Shown in pieces: positions 1 through 11,018 of a DNA stretch of 64,000 bases. The stretch comes from Chlorops oryzae (lineage: Eukaryota > Arthropoda > Insecta > Diptera > Chloropidae). Position numbers and translations under genes: made by a program. The stretch covers positions 113,417,080 to 113,481,079 of the forward strand of contig CM035806.1 of assembly GCA_020466095.1 (NCBI GenBank). The letters are read 5' to 3'. The notes below the pieces were generated by a model, which ran no database searches, was not told the origin of the DNA, and worked only from the letters and a program-made list of their open reading frames with translations. Numbering within the stretch: position 1 is the first letter of the stretch; each line of letters opens with the position of its first letter.

Positions 1-35
1 AATAACTCCAGATGACGAATAACTAGTTGCCCGAG

Positions 36-1277
36 TTAAGTTGACATTGTTGTTGGCGATTTCAGAGGCGGTTCTGTCGGCTTTTGAAAAAAACGAAACA
101 CTCGTACTCTTACATCCGCTGGCCAGAGAGAAGCAACCAAGAGTTTATTATAATCAGCAGAGATGACACCCAATTTGAAATTAATTCTCTTAAGTGAAGC
201 AACGGAAACATCTTTCTTGACTAATTTAAAGCATGCAAGATGATTTATATTTATATCCGTGTGTTTAACCACATATTGGAGAATATTCTCTTCCGTGACA
301 GTCGGCAAAAACGAAGACAAGTGTAACCACTTCATGCGAACAGCCACATTTAGCTCAGTGCAAACATTAGATCCAACAACAACAGCGTTGTTTTTCCGTT
401 TTCGATTTCTTACTTCCACCCAGTTCTCATCGTGATTGTTTTTATTATTCATAATAGCACGAGAATTTACTTCAGCAATATCAGTGGCATTATAGGAATT
501 AATATTAGCAGGTGTGAGGGAGGAAGACCATTCGGCTTGAGAAGAGCTAGTAGATGGGACCATATATCTTTGATCAGCACCAAGATTTACCAGGCTCGCA
601 GAGCCATTATCAAACTCCAGATTCATAGACGCCAAACATGAAGAGCTTCTAGCTCTTTCAGAGCAGGGATTAGTGATGCTGTCGTTTCCAATTACAACAG
701 GTGAAAGAACATCTGCGCCAGTAGCAGGAACAACAACATTAGCAGCAGAACCAGTAGCGACGGGCTTTTTCATTACCAGGCGCGCAGCCTCCGCGACCGT
801 GCCAGCAACTTTTTTTGTTGTAGTAGTAGGAGTGCTTTTAAGATTTGTAATTCGCTTAGGTTCGGCAACCTTTGATTTAGATCGTGTAACAATTGAGTTG
901 TTTCTTGATAATCTACTCAAACTATGGTCACGAAGTTGAGGCGAACTCAAAACTACAGCTTGAGTCGCTACAATAGGCTGGGATTTTACCGGTGCACTTT
1001 GAGCATCATAATAAGCAAACTTTTCGAGCAGAAATGAAACTTTCCTGTTGAGTTCATTTAGTTCATGGGCAATTTTAGCGAAAGAAAAAGTAGAATTTTT
1101 ATTTGAACAGGTTTTGCAAATAAATACTACACTCTGATGTTTTTTGAGAATATCAAGCACATTGACATCTAAGTTAGCACAGTTCAAATGAGTGAAGGAA
1201 TTACAATTTGTACACTTTAGCTCAGCTTCACCATGACTACAGAGATAGCAAACCGACGACATAGCGCAACCGATCAC
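36..1277 (-). CDS. PHD-finger ORF1-like protein of a non-LTR retrotransposon
   Basis: A 413-residue open frame. Near the N-terminus is a C4HC3 PHD-type zinc finger with Cys10, Cys13, Cys22, Cys25, His30, Cys33, Cys54 and Cys57. A Ser/Thr-rich linker follows (about 100-290). The C-terminal block (about 310-400) contains SLWPADVRVRVF, a signature I associate with ORF1 proteins of CR1-like insect LINEs. Such proteins are thought to bind the element RNA. Met6, just before the first Cys pair, is an equally good start. The frame ends with TAA at 36-38, so any ORF2 would lie left of the window edge. The frame is undamaged. A domesticated PHD gene is the alternative; without ORF2 I cannot separate the two. 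Confidence 0.6.
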   Translation of the reverse strand: MIGCAMSSVCYLCSHGEAELKCTNCNSFTHLNCANLDVNVLDILKKHQSVVFICKTCSNKNSTFSFAKIAHELNELNRKVSFLLEKFAYYDAQSAPVKSQPIVATQAVVLSSPQLRDHSLSRLSRNNSIVTRSKSKVAEPKRITNLKSTPTTTTKKVAGTVAEAARLVMKKPVATGSAANVVVPATGADVLSPVVIGNDSITNPCSERARSSSCLASMNLEFDNGSASLVNLGADQRYMVPSTSSSQAEWSSSLTPANINSYNATDIAEVNSRAIMNNKNNHDENWVEVRNRKRKNNAVVVGSNVCTELNVAVRMKWLHLSSFLPTVTEENILQYVVKHTDININHLACFKLVKKDVSVASLKRINFKLGVISADYNKLLVASLWPADVRVRVFRFFQKPTEPPLKSPTTMST

Positions 1278-1298
1278 TAACGCTGACAGAAGGTAACT

Positions 1299-1595
1299 TT
1301 TTGGTTGTAGCTAGCTGATAGAAAGGATGTTGCACTAAAAATAGAAGGTGCTGCCATACTTCCGCGTTATTTAATATTTGATTTGGTGAAATGGGATGAA
1401 AATTAAATACGTAGTTAAATGCCAATGGGTGAATAAAGTTAAATGCCTTTGGTGAGATTGGCTCTTATGCTATGTTCTCACCATATAGTACTATAGATGG
1501 CACTTGGCAAAAATAGTGTGTGTTGAATTAAAGTAGGCCCCCTGTGCATGCATTCTTATGGAAAAATCAAAAACGTAGCACGCCCCCTGAAAATT
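1299..1595 (+). repeat. Dispersed direct repeat, copy 1
   Basis: This 297-bp block recurs at 6411-6707 in the same orientation with no gaps and about six mismatches (roughly 98% identity). It begins TTTTGGTTGTAGCTAGC and ends GCCCCCTGAAAATT. It lies immediately upstream of the minus-strand PHD ORF, so it could be the 5' leader of that element, but the second copy has no ORF beside it. I see no terminal inverted repeats. Confidence 0.8.
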
Positions 1596-2619
1596 CCGGT
1601 TCCGGTCTAACAACTATTTTATAATCTTGTAACGTGAACTAAAATTTTTGTTAAAAATCAGATATATATAAGTGTTAATCAATGGTTTTTCATAAGAACT
1701 CCTTATATTATACAGCAAAATATTTTAATTTTACGCAATAAAAAATAATAAGATAAAATTTTGCTCATATTATTGAGGAACGCTAAGGCAGAGTACTCAT
1801 GTGTCCAGTATGACCGATTATCAAAAAGTTTCAATTCCACTACAGAACAGTTGATATGAAAAATTCAGTCATATCATAACTAAAATTGCTCAAAGCATAA
1901 CTAGTGGCTCAAGTACTTATGACATATCATGATAAATAGAATGCATAAACTATATATTTTTGGAGCTCTTCTGAAAGAAAAAGGTACAAAATTGCATGAA
2001 CTATCATAAAAAACTAAACAAAAAATTTACATTAGAAAGAAAACATTAAAAAATTTCATTGCAACTATGTTAAGTTAAAAAATTAAGTGAATACTCAAAA
2101 AATTATAGCACCACTAGTTCACCACGGAATTCGGTTGTTGTTGTAAGTGTCCCCTATATTACTATATGGTTCTCACTATAGGGGTTAAGTTCTTAACCCG
2201 ATAATTTAACTCAAAGCGTTCATATCAGCTTCGAGCGAGTTAAGGTTTACTAACGTCATATGACCCAGCCGGAAAGTTCACTACTTCTGCACTACTTCCG
2301 AAGTGGAGAAAATTCATACTGCGGCTACTCGCATTACTAACCCTAACTGTTAATGAAGTTTGTTGGGAGATGGCCGCTGTTTTCATTACATGCATGCGAT
2401 AATGTCCGGCTTAGGAGTTTGAAAGCTAAAAAACGCTCAAGGTATGTCATCGAGAAATTGTAAATAAAAATGGAATTTACTTTATAAGAAATGTTTAAAA
2501 AAGCTGAAAAAGCCAAAGGAACATTGGAAGCAATAATATCAAAAGACCATTGCAAATGTCCGCAAGGAACAAAAAAAGATGAATGGAGCTAATAGTGAAA
2601 GCGGCATCACAGAACCATA
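1596..2619. other. AT-rich spacer, no gene recognised
   Basis: About 1 kb of AT-rich sequence with only short spurious frames. Nothing here resembles a known protein, RNA or element end. Confidence 0.6.
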
Positions 2620-2790
2620 TAGAACTATAGCTGCAACTTCGGCCAAAAGCTATTACGTGGTACACCACACTTTCTATTACGTGGTTCACCACAACACTCG
2701 CCTTATGGTGTGGTTCACCCCAGTTGAACTTTTTCACCAAATCATGACATAACGCGCCAAAATTTGGCCAAAGTTGCAGCTATAGTTCTA
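2620..2790. mobile_element. Small inverted-repeat element (MITE), 171 bp
   Basis: The ends are inverted repeats of about 28-30 bp: TAGAACTATAGCTGCAACTT on the left and its complement on the right, extending inward to GGCCAAA with one mismatch. TA dinucleotides at 2618-2619 and 2791-2792 fit a TA target duplication of the Tc1/mariner type. The interior repeats GTGGTNCACCAC-like words. There is no coding capacity. Confidence 0.65.
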
Positions 2791-2852
2791 TATGCACAGA
2801 ACGTTCCACGACCTGTGATCAAAATTTACATATCCAAATACCAGAGAGCTGC

Positions 2853-2990
2853 AATGGATACATAGTTTTTGTGTACACTCGAGTGTGTGGATCAGATTTG
2901 GTTTGAATCAAACCCTTTAGTACAACACTCGTAATGTCTCGTGTGCGCATGAGTTCAACACGAGCATGTTGTGCGCTAAGCTCGAGTTCT
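2853..2990 (+). repeat. 138-bp repeat, inverted partner at 17909-18046
   Basis: This CTCGAGT-rich block matches the reverse complement of 17909-18046 end to end with about two mismatches. The two copies are 15 kb apart in opposite orientation. No coding frame is shared. It is probably a fragment of an unidentified mobile element. Confidence 0.8.
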
Positions 2991-3029
2991 GTAGTGCTTA
3001 TGGGCATTATTTTTTTTAAACAAATTAGT

Positions 3030-3391
3030 TGTTAATGTCAGGGACACCAAAATAGGAGACGTACCTGTTTGTGATGATGAGGACGTAGGAGGAATCTTTT
3101 GTTTCAATGTTCACAGCGGTTTGCGCGATGCGAATAAAGATTTTTAATTTAATTTTTTGTTTCCGTTAATTCACGGTTTTTGCTTTTTCTTTTGGTTCTT
3201 TCGGTTTTCACTTAAATCAATGGGTTTTGGTTTGATTGTTCACTTATGACTTTTTCGGTTTTTTGATTTAATAAAAGGACAAAATGATGCGTAGCGAGCG
3301 AATCGGTCGAACTATGTCCCGTCTTCGCTCGAGATCGAGCTGTTGAACTCGAGAGAAAACGTTTCTCCCAATCGGTTCGATTAAGGGCTCG
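3030..3391 (-). repeat. BEL-type 3' LTR
   Basis: Direct-repeat partner of 5207-5582. It lacks about 19 bp present in the other copy just after GCGTAGCGAGCG, and has scattered substitutions. In element orientation it ends in ...CATTAACA. Confidence 0.7.
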
Positions 3392-3909
3392 CCCCCATAG
3401 CGGCTACGGCTACGGCGAAAAACGGACATACTGCCCGCCTTGCGCTACGCAATAGATATTTCCTGCTTATCTCTTTCTCAGCTCAGCAGGTGATCGCGGA
3501 CTTCCTGCAGCATAGCATGGACTAGGGCCCTTTCGGCAGCCGTGCGGGTGTGCAGGTTCCCGTCGCTTGGCGGAGGCAGGGGCGACCTTGAGCAGCGGAT
3601 GCGCAAGAGGGCAAAACGAAGGGGGAGGGGAGGGTGTTGCGAATATTTTAGAAGCGACAGTGAGCGGTGATGCTCCGATGATGATACGCGGAGCGTATCA
3701 GAAAGCGAAGGTGACGTCAGTGGCAGCTCCGCTTCCCTGATGACAGCGGAGAGCCCTCCTCCTGGATCAAAAGGCTTGGGAACATTTGAAACAAGTTGAT
3801 GTTTCGTAAACGAAGAAACTGCTGAATGAGCGTGCAGGCCGTAAAAAATCCAGCCAGTAAACGCGTTCCAATGAACGAGGATTCTAGCTTCAATTTTGAA
3901 AACTTTGAT
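3392..3909. other. GC-rich interior of the BEL element, no frame recognised
   Basis: This stretch is more GC-rich than its surroundings and lies where the rest of pol and the 3' untranslated part would be. I cannot read a pol domain in it. It may be deletion-scrambled pol or an unrelated insert. Confidence 0.4.
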
Positions 3910-4860
3910 TTAACGTAGTTGTTTTGAAGCATTCGCGGTGAGATTATTTGTGTTGAAGTCGACGGCGTCGAGCGTGGTGGCAAGCTCAGTTTGCGTTCCC
4001 GCAGCGTTTGCCAGCCTGTGCCTTTCGAACAGTACGTTGTCGAATATCTCTTCCTGAGATGGGTTGTCTAGAAAAGGAAGTGCATGATTCATAACTTCTT
4101 GCCCCAAAATGGACTGGAGCAGCTCGTGGAGCGGCTCTTGATTGATAGATTCTCGGATGCGATACGTCGTGTGGTGATGAACTTCTTCGCCGCAGAGATC
4201 CACCGTAGTAGCGGGTGGATAATTGGGGAATTCCTCTTGTTTCAGGAATGATTTGAGCAACTCGTGAAGTAACTCATGATTGCCTCCGGAGGAGACGTGC
4301 GTCGTAAACGCTTCGATGGTTTTGCTGGCGATGGGCCCACTTAAAAGCCATCCGAATACAAAATTTGGTGCAAGAAAACTGCCTCCGATATTTATTTTGA
4401 CTCCAGAATATAACGATGTAGGCAGAACAAATGAGCCGATGATCGTATCGATTCAGCCAGGATTCATAAAATAGTTTGGAAGTAGAACGGCGTCGATCTC
4501 ATGCTTGCACGCGGAGCGTGGCGAGGCGCGAGTGAGCGTACACTTCCTTTTCATTACTTGAGGGCATACTTTGTGCGATGTTGGCAGATTCATTTGTAAC
4601 TGCTTTCGTTCAGTGATAATTGTTCTTTGAGATCGTTGATCGAGAAGTGCTCGCACTAAAGGCTGCTCTCCTTGATGCAAGATGTGTGCGAGCGCGGTAG
4701 GCAAAAGTACTTGAGTCTGGCTGTTCGATACCTGTGCGTGCGCCTGCGAAGTGGAGGGACTATCGGCGGTTGCAAAATTCGAAGTCTTCGGTGGCGCGGA
4801 AACCTGCGCCGGTTGGCTCGTCGTAGGCGAGCCGTCAGCCTGATGAGACGTCGGTGAGGT
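3910..4860 (-). pseudogene. BEL/Pao gag-pol fragment with protease
   Basis: One minus-strand reading frame runs across this interval and is broken by an in-frame TGA at 4453-4455. The upstream part has a Ser/Thr/Gln-rich gag-like linker. It then reads LPTALAHI and ALLDQRSQRTIITE, the layout of BEL/Pao aspartic proteases that process the polyprotein. The active-site triad position that is normally D-x-G reads DQR, so it is probably inactive. Downstream of the stop the same frame continues with FGWLLSGP and a block like the segment before the reverse transcriptase, then ends at 3910. No reverse transcriptase motifs follow. Confidence 0.7.
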
Positions 4861-5186
4861 TGAAGATACTTAACCCTTTTGAGCAGCCGTCAACCGAAGG
4901 GAACGAGGAAACGACAACAAAACAGGTTATTATGTTGTATTTGTTGTATATTTTGCGTTGCATAAAGCGTTCACGCCAACTGGCAACCGGGTACGCTACC
5001 AATGTGAAGTACTGAGTCCGAGGGGAAAGGGTTTGTGCACGCTTCTAGTGTATGATACACTGCAAGCGCTTTGATAATTGGTGCCCTTGAAAATGCAGCA
5101 GAGCGTATGAAGATCAGAGGCGCGGTACACGTCGCGGACTTTTTACACCTTTCCACAAGGATTGGTCCATCGGAGATGATTACAGG

Positions 5187-5204
5187 CTTCTGGCAGGATC
5201 GCCA
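5187..5204 (-). promoter_or_regulatory. Primer binding site of the BEL element
   Basis: On the minus strand TGGCGATCCTGCCAGAAG starts two bases after the ...TTAACA end of the 5' LTR. A TGG-initiated 18-mer at this position is the classical tRNA-primer arrangement. I did not identify the tRNA with certainty. Confidence 0.6.
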
Positions 5205-5206
5205 AA

Positions 5207-5582
5207 TGTTAATGTCAGGGACACCAAAATAGGAGACGTACCTGTTTGTGATGATGAGGACGTAGGAGGAATCTTTTGTATGTTGACGGCGGTTTACGCG
5301 ACGCGAATAAAGATTTTAAATTAAAATTTTGGTTCCGTTAATTCACGGTTATTTGCTTTTTTTTTGGTTCTTTCGGTTTTCAATTAAATTTATGCGTTTT
5401 GGGTTGATTGTTCACTTATGACTTTTTCGGTTTTTTGATTTAATGAAAGGACAAAATGACGCGTAGCGAGCGGACGTGTGCGTCTTACTTCAATCGGTCG
5501 AACTCTGTCCCGTCTTCGCGCGAGATCGAGCTGTTTATCTCGAGAGAAAACGTTTCTCTCAATTGCTTCGGTTAAGGGCTCG
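5207..5582 (-). repeat. BEL-type 5' LTR
   Basis: Partner of 3030-3391. In element orientation it lies upstream of the primer binding site, so it carries the promoter for the minus-strand transcript. Confidence 0.7.
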
Positions 5583-6410
5583 TAGAAACAACGTAGGACA
5601 ATAGTAGAAACATATTATTAAATTTTTTCTTAAATATTTTAGTTAAATCTTTAGACACTGAAACGTCTTAATTAGTTCTAAGGGTTTATTGGAAAACTAA
5701 CTCGGGTCTTGTCTCTTAAAGGCGTAAGATAAAAATAAGAGAGTGAAAGAACAGGTGTAATGCGAAGAGAGTTAGAGATGGTAGTAATTATTATGCAGCT
5801 CCTCCCACTCTAGACAGTCCAATGTCCTCATTGCAAATAAACATATGTATTATTTTTTGTACATTTAGATCCAATTTCACCAAGCACATTTAAATACGAA
5901 TCGTCGTTTAAGCACCGATTTTCATTGTCACCGTCCTAAATCGCATCTCGTACTCAAGTGTCCCATATCGGGCACTTACATAGAGTTTAAGCAACTCTGT
6001 GTATTCCTAATGAAAACAGCTGATTCAGGAAGACACTTTCTCTATGAAGAGCTTTGAACCTAGAAAACATTTACCCTTACTAAATAAAACGAACAAAGGG
6101 GATCCATTTTTATTCAATTCGATCGAAGAATCAAAAACATTTATATTATCAAGCATTCGATATAAACATTTTTGAAGCCTACACAAACAACAAACATTCA
6201 ATGCGGCCGATAATTTTGGTTGGATTTGCTAACTTCTTGCAAATTAGTTGAGAAAATGTTGGAAAATTTTATTAAACACATACATGTACTCGTATGCTTG
6301 AAAAGAATTTGGAAAGCTTTTTCCAAACAAATGATAAAACGTTAGCACCTTTGTAAAAACTTTATACAAATGCTTGCTGGGTATTTTTATTATAATATTT
6401 CATTTATTTA
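5583..6410. other. AT-rich spacer, no gene recognised
   Basis: About 830 bp without a convincing frame, structural RNA or element end. Confidence 0.6.
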
Positions 6411-6707
6411 TTTTGGTTGTAGCTAGCTGATAGGGAGGATGTTGCACTAAAAATAGAAGGTGCTGCCATACTTCCGCGTTATTTAATATTTGATTTGGTG
6501 AAATGGGATGAAAATTAAATACGTAGTTAAATGCCAATGGGTGAATAAAATTAAATACTTTTGGTGAGATTGGCTCTTATGCTATGTTCTCACCATATAG
6601 TACTATAGATGGCACTTGGCAAAAATAGTGTGTGTTGAATTGAAGTAGGCCCCCTGTGCATGCATTCTTATGGAAAAATCAAAAACGTAGCACGCCCCCT
6701 GAAAATT
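6411..6707 (+). repeat. Dispersed direct repeat, copy 2
   Basis: Ungapped copy of 1299-1595. Flanks on both sides differ completely from those of copy 1, which marks the repeat edges sharply. Confidence 0.8.
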
Positions 6708-7145
6708 AATACGACACTGGCTGGAAGCTTTCACGTGCAGAAAATGAGTGGGGAACAGTGTCGTAGCAATTCTGTTTTGCGTGGGGGGCAAAATAATTTT
6801 TCAATTTCAACGTCTATTTTAATGAAAACCATATTACATGCACGCTTTCAATGCAAGCGTTTAACGGACCTTAAGGAATCGTATCGAATGAATACTTTTT
6901 TAAAGGGTGTTCGAAATAATCAGCTGTTCTTCTTAGAGCAGTGATTGCCACCGGAATGCCCGCGGGCAACGCACTTGTGTTAGTGCGCCTATGAGTGTGA
7001 AGCCGAAACTGAAAAACGAAAATCAGTTTGTTGTAAAATGTCGAGCGAGCGGGTTTGCGTCGCATGCTTCTTGAAATATTAATTTGCTTCATTCAAATTT
7101 TCGTCATTTCATTCAAATCAGTCATATGAAAACTGTCGAACGGGA
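6708..7145. other. Spacer, no gene recognised
   Basis: Short frames on both strands, none resembling a known family. The word GCGTGGGGGGCAAA at 6779 recurs near 17346. Confidence 0.5.
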
Positions 7146-7327
7146 AGGGTGTAATCGCTTGCCTTTTATTTTATGCTTAGGGGCTCCCTCCAGTTCTGTC
7201 AGAAATGAAAAACTTCATATAAAAAACGCTTCAGAAATGAATCAGAAATTTTTTGAAGTATTTTTTTATATGAAGTTTTTCATTTTGTTTCGTTTCTGAC
7301 AGAACTGGAGCGAGCCCTTTACACCCT
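7146..7327. mobile_element. Foldback hairpin element
   Basis: A 182-bp imperfect palindrome. The outermost arms AGGGTGTAA and TTACACCCT enclose long inner arms (7181-7226 and 7264-7317) reading CTCCAGTTCTGTCAGAAATG and its complement. No coding content. The structure fits a hairpin MITE. Confidence 0.6.
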
Positions 7328-7604
7328 GAAAAAGACATAGCAGCAATAAAATATTGACTTTAATAGGTACACTTCATATATGGAAGAACGTAGCTATGAA
7401 GAAAAAATTAAAACATTTTTTAAATACTGCATTCCTCAGACCGTATTTGGAGCTATTTTGCAAAAAAAAAAAATCTTAATTTAGAAATTTATTGTTTTTA
7501 TTTTCAGTAGAAGTATATATACCTATATATTTTCGAAATGGAACAAATCTCTAATCTAATGTCCAAATTCTGTTAGTTACCTGAAAATCAGTTTCGAGTT
7601 TTAT

Positions 7605-7725
7605 TAGTGGTATTCAAGCAACAGTGCAAATCGCAGTGTGCAATATTTGCACTGCTTTTTTTGTACGCAATTTGACAAGTGCAAATATTGCACACTGCGT
7701 TTGCACTGTTGCTTGAATACCACTA
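7605..7725. mobile_element. MITE with TAGTGGTATTCAAGCA termini
   Basis: A 121-bp near-palindrome. Both ends carry TAGTGGTATTCAAGCA, and inner arms read GCAGTGTGCAATATTTGCACT and complement. TTAT flanks it on both sides, a probable 4-bp target duplication. The same terminus appears at 44685 and 44978 and in the inverted copy near 51.8 kb, so this is a family. Confidence 0.75.
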
Positions 7726-8056
7726 TTATCTCACTGAAATATGCGGCTCGCATTTTTGTTTTGACTGGTAATTTTCGCGCAGTGCATGCACATCGTTACA
7801 TAAAAATACGAAGCAGAAGTACCGTTGTGTGGGTTTGGCAATCACCCTGCAGTATTTGTCACTAGTGACTGATTCAATCTGTCACTAGTTCCTCCGTCAC
7901 CGTCACTAGTGACCAACTGTACCCGTGCCAATGTATTCTCCTATGGACACTTTGTATGAGCATATGTTCGAGCGGACACCAGTTGAAGATTGAACTGGTG
8001 ATTCTGTATAGGCAGCTCATTAGCTACAGTACAAAAATGGAAAGCGCCGCGCACAG

Positions 8057-8133
8057 GGCTCGGATGGCTCAGTGTGAAGAGTCTGGCCTAGCGACCTGGA
8101 GACCCGCTTTCGAATCTCGCTCGAGCGGGTGCC
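8057..8133 (+). ncRNA. tRNA-like sequence (SINE head or tRNA pseudogene)
   Basis: Contains an A-box-like TGGCTCAGTGTG and a B-box-like TTTCGAATCTC at tRNA spacing, followed by GCTCGAGCGGGTGCC and a short T run. The stems do not pair well enough for a functional tRNA. I read it as a degenerate tRNA or the RNA polymerase III promoter part of a tRNA-derived SINE. Confidence 0.45.
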
Positions 8134-8365
8134 AATTTTGTTTTTTTAAGTGGATAATATTATAGGTGTCTAACAGGCTTTAAAAAAAAATTTTTTTTGC
8201 GAAAAAATTGGAAAAATTAAGTTATTGAAAATATAATTCATGAGAATCTTCGCACGAACTGTAAAAGCATTCACGAGAATTCAGAATGGAAACTTTTTTT
8301 CTCTCTTCTCACCCATATGAATCCATAAGAATAATCCTCCGAATTTTACAATTTTCCACTTTTTC

Positions 8366-8440
8366 TCGCCTGCCCTGGGATTCGAACACGAGCCTTCGGA
8401 TTGATGATCGGACATGCTAACCATTACGCTACGGAGCCTT
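8366..8440 (-). ncRNA. tRNA-like sequence (SINE head or tRNA pseudogene)
   Basis: The minus strand reads GGCTCCGTAGCGTAATGG (A box) and GTTCGAATCCC (near-consensus B box) at tRNA distance. The anticodon-arm region has one mispair, the putative anticodon lacks the usual preceding T, and the acceptor stem does not close. It is therefore not a normal tRNA. Confidence 0.5.
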
Positions 8441-9282
8441 CTCATTCTCGTGCAGCAAATTCATTTTATGAATGCTCAAGAAAGTTGAACTGTAAACCTC
8501 CTCGATTTTTCTCTCTTATAGCTTACATTTTTCCTACTCTCCTCGAAAAATCCCTTTTTTAAAACAAGTATGGCTATAAGGTGGTTGAGCCAAATAAAAC
8601 CAACGTCTTTGTAAGGCCCGATTTTCAGAAAACATATTTCCAGCACTCCCAGCATAATGATTTTTGGCTTGTTCTAAAGCGTTTATACATATATGGGCAT
8701 TTCCACGAAAACGTACCCTGTGCAACCGCAAAAAAAATCACACTTTAACACATTTTTGTTCTTCTTATTAAAACATATATACATGCATCATTTTTTTCAT
8801 GTAGAGTAATATTAAAAAATATATATGGATTGTATACAAATTAATTTTGAAATAGTGCTATTTAAACATATCGCAAACAAAAAAATTATCCCTTTTTTGA
8901 GCTTTCGCTACAAGCTGTTTTTGAATATGTGGCAGCACAAATAGATATCAGCTAAAAGTATGTAATTTAATCTGGTTTGCAGAAAAAGTAGAATGCTTTA
9001 GGTTATATGTTGAAATTTTTACAGACGTTTGGAAAGTTAACCTTAGACTGTCACACCCGTTACCGATAAACTACAAAAAGTTAAATTATCTTTTAGGAAA
9101 AGAATTTAACAAAGTGTTAACCTGCAGATAGTAAGAAGGTAATTCCGTTTAATAATAAAGCGAAACCTAGTTGGAGTATGTGTGACAGAGCTGGCATTTT
9201 TAACATTTAAAACGATGTCATACCCGTTACTTATTTATTTTCTTGTGTTATATTTTTGGGCCAATTTACCTTACAGTTCATT
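8441..9282. other. AT-rich spacer carrying two GTCAYACCCGTTAC words
   Basis: No gene recognised. At 9050-9063 and 9217-9230 lie GTCACACCCGTTAC and GTCATACCCGTTAC. Similar words occur three times on the other side of the microsatellite and LINE at 16.9-17.2 kb. Confidence 0.55.
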
Positions 9283-11018
9283 TATAGTAAATTATAAATA
9301 ATAAATTTTAAATAATAAATAACATATAATAAATAAATAATTAATAGTTAATAAATTATAAATAATAATAAAATAATAAATAATAAATAATAAAAAATTA
9401 ATTATAAATAATAAATAATAATATAATAAATAATAAATAAATAAATAATAAATAATAAATAATAAATAATAAATAATAAATAATAAATAATAAATAATAA
9501 ATAATAAATAATAAATAATAAATAATAAATAATAAATAAAAATAAAATAATAAATAATAAATAAAATAAATAATAAATAATAAAATAATAAATAATAAAT
9601 AAAATAAATAATAAATAATAAATAATAAATAATAAATAATAAATAATAAATAATAAATAATAAATAATAAATAATAAATAATAAATAATAAATAATAAAT
9701 AATAAATAATAAATAATAAATAATAAATAATAAATAATAAATAATAAATAATAAATAATAAATAATAAATAATAAATAATAAATAATAAATAATAAATAA
9801 TAAATAATAAATAATAAATAATAAATAATAAATAATAAATAATAAATAATAAATAATAAATAATAAATAATAAATAATAAATAATAAATAATAAATAATA
9901 AATAATAATAATAATAATATAATAATAATAATAAATAATAAATAATAAATAATAAATAATAAATAATAAATAATAAATAATAAATAATAAATAATAAATA
10001 ATAAATAATAAATAATAAATAATATAATAAATAATAAATAATAAATAATAAATAATAATAAATAATAAATAATAAATAATAAATAATAAATAATAAATAA
10101 TAAATAATAAATAATAAATAATAAATAATAAATAATAAATAATAAATAATAAATAATAAATAATAAATAATAAATAATAAATAATAAATAATAAATAATA
10201 AATAATAAATAATAAATAATAAATAATAAATAATAAATAATAAATAATAAATAATAAATAATAAATAATAAAATAATAAATAATAAATAATAAATAATAA
10301 ATAATAAATAATAAATAATAAATAATAAATAATATAAATAAATAATATAATAAATAATAAATAATAAATAATAAATAATAAATAATAAATAATAAATAAT
10401 AAATAATAAATAATAAATAATAAATAATAAATAATAAATAATAAATAATAAATAATAAATAATAAATAATAAATAAATAAATAATAAATAATAAATAATA
10501 AATAATAAATAATAATAAATAATAAATAATAAATAATAAATAATAAATAATAAATAATAAATAATAAATAATAAATAATAAATAATAAATAATAAATAAT
10601 AAATAATAAATAATAAATAATAAAATAATAAATAATAATAATAATAAATAATAAATAATAAATAATAAATAATAAATAATAAATAATAAATAATAAATAA
10701 TAAATAATAAATAATAAATAATAAATAATAAATAATAAATAATAAATAATAAATAATAATATATAAATAATAAATAATAAATAATAAATAATAAATAATA
10801 AATAATAAAATAATAAATAATAAATAATAAATAATAATAATAAATAATAAATAATAAATAATAAATAATAAATAATAAATAAATAAATAATAAATAATAA
10901 ATAATAAATAATAAAATAAATAATAATAATAAATAATAAATAATAAATAATAAATAATAAATAATAAATAATAAATAATAAATAAAAATAATAATAATAA
11001 ATAATAAATAATAAATAA
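9283..11018. repeat. Heptanucleotide microsatellite (AATAATA)n, large array
   Basis: About 1.7 kb of ATAATAA units with occasional 3-, 4-, 8- and 10-base slips, becoming irregular at the left edge. The minus-strand heptamer lacks stop codons, which creates meaningless frames of about 590 residues repeating FIIYYLL. The same array continues at 16376 on the other side of the LINE. Confidence 0.97.

Larger units (their letters stand above)
3030..5582 (-). mobile_element. BEL/Pao-type LTR retrotransposon, internally deleted
   Basis: Two direct repeats of 362 and 376 bp (3030-3391 and 5207-5582), both starting TGTTAATGTCAGGGACACC on the plus strand, bound a 1.8-kb interior. The interior encodes on the minus strand a gag-protease fragment of BEL type. 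A primer binding site abuts the right repeat, so that repeat is the 5' LTR. Reverse transcriptase, RNase H and integrase are missing, making this a non-autonomous deletion derivative. I could not find a clean target duplication, and the plus-strand right edges of the LTRs diverge after GGGCTCG, so outer boundaries are approximate. Confidence 0.75.

Noticed and set aside
8366..8440. A functional tRNA gene on the minus strand
   Set aside because: The B box is good, but the acceptor stem does not close and the anticodon arm is mispaired.
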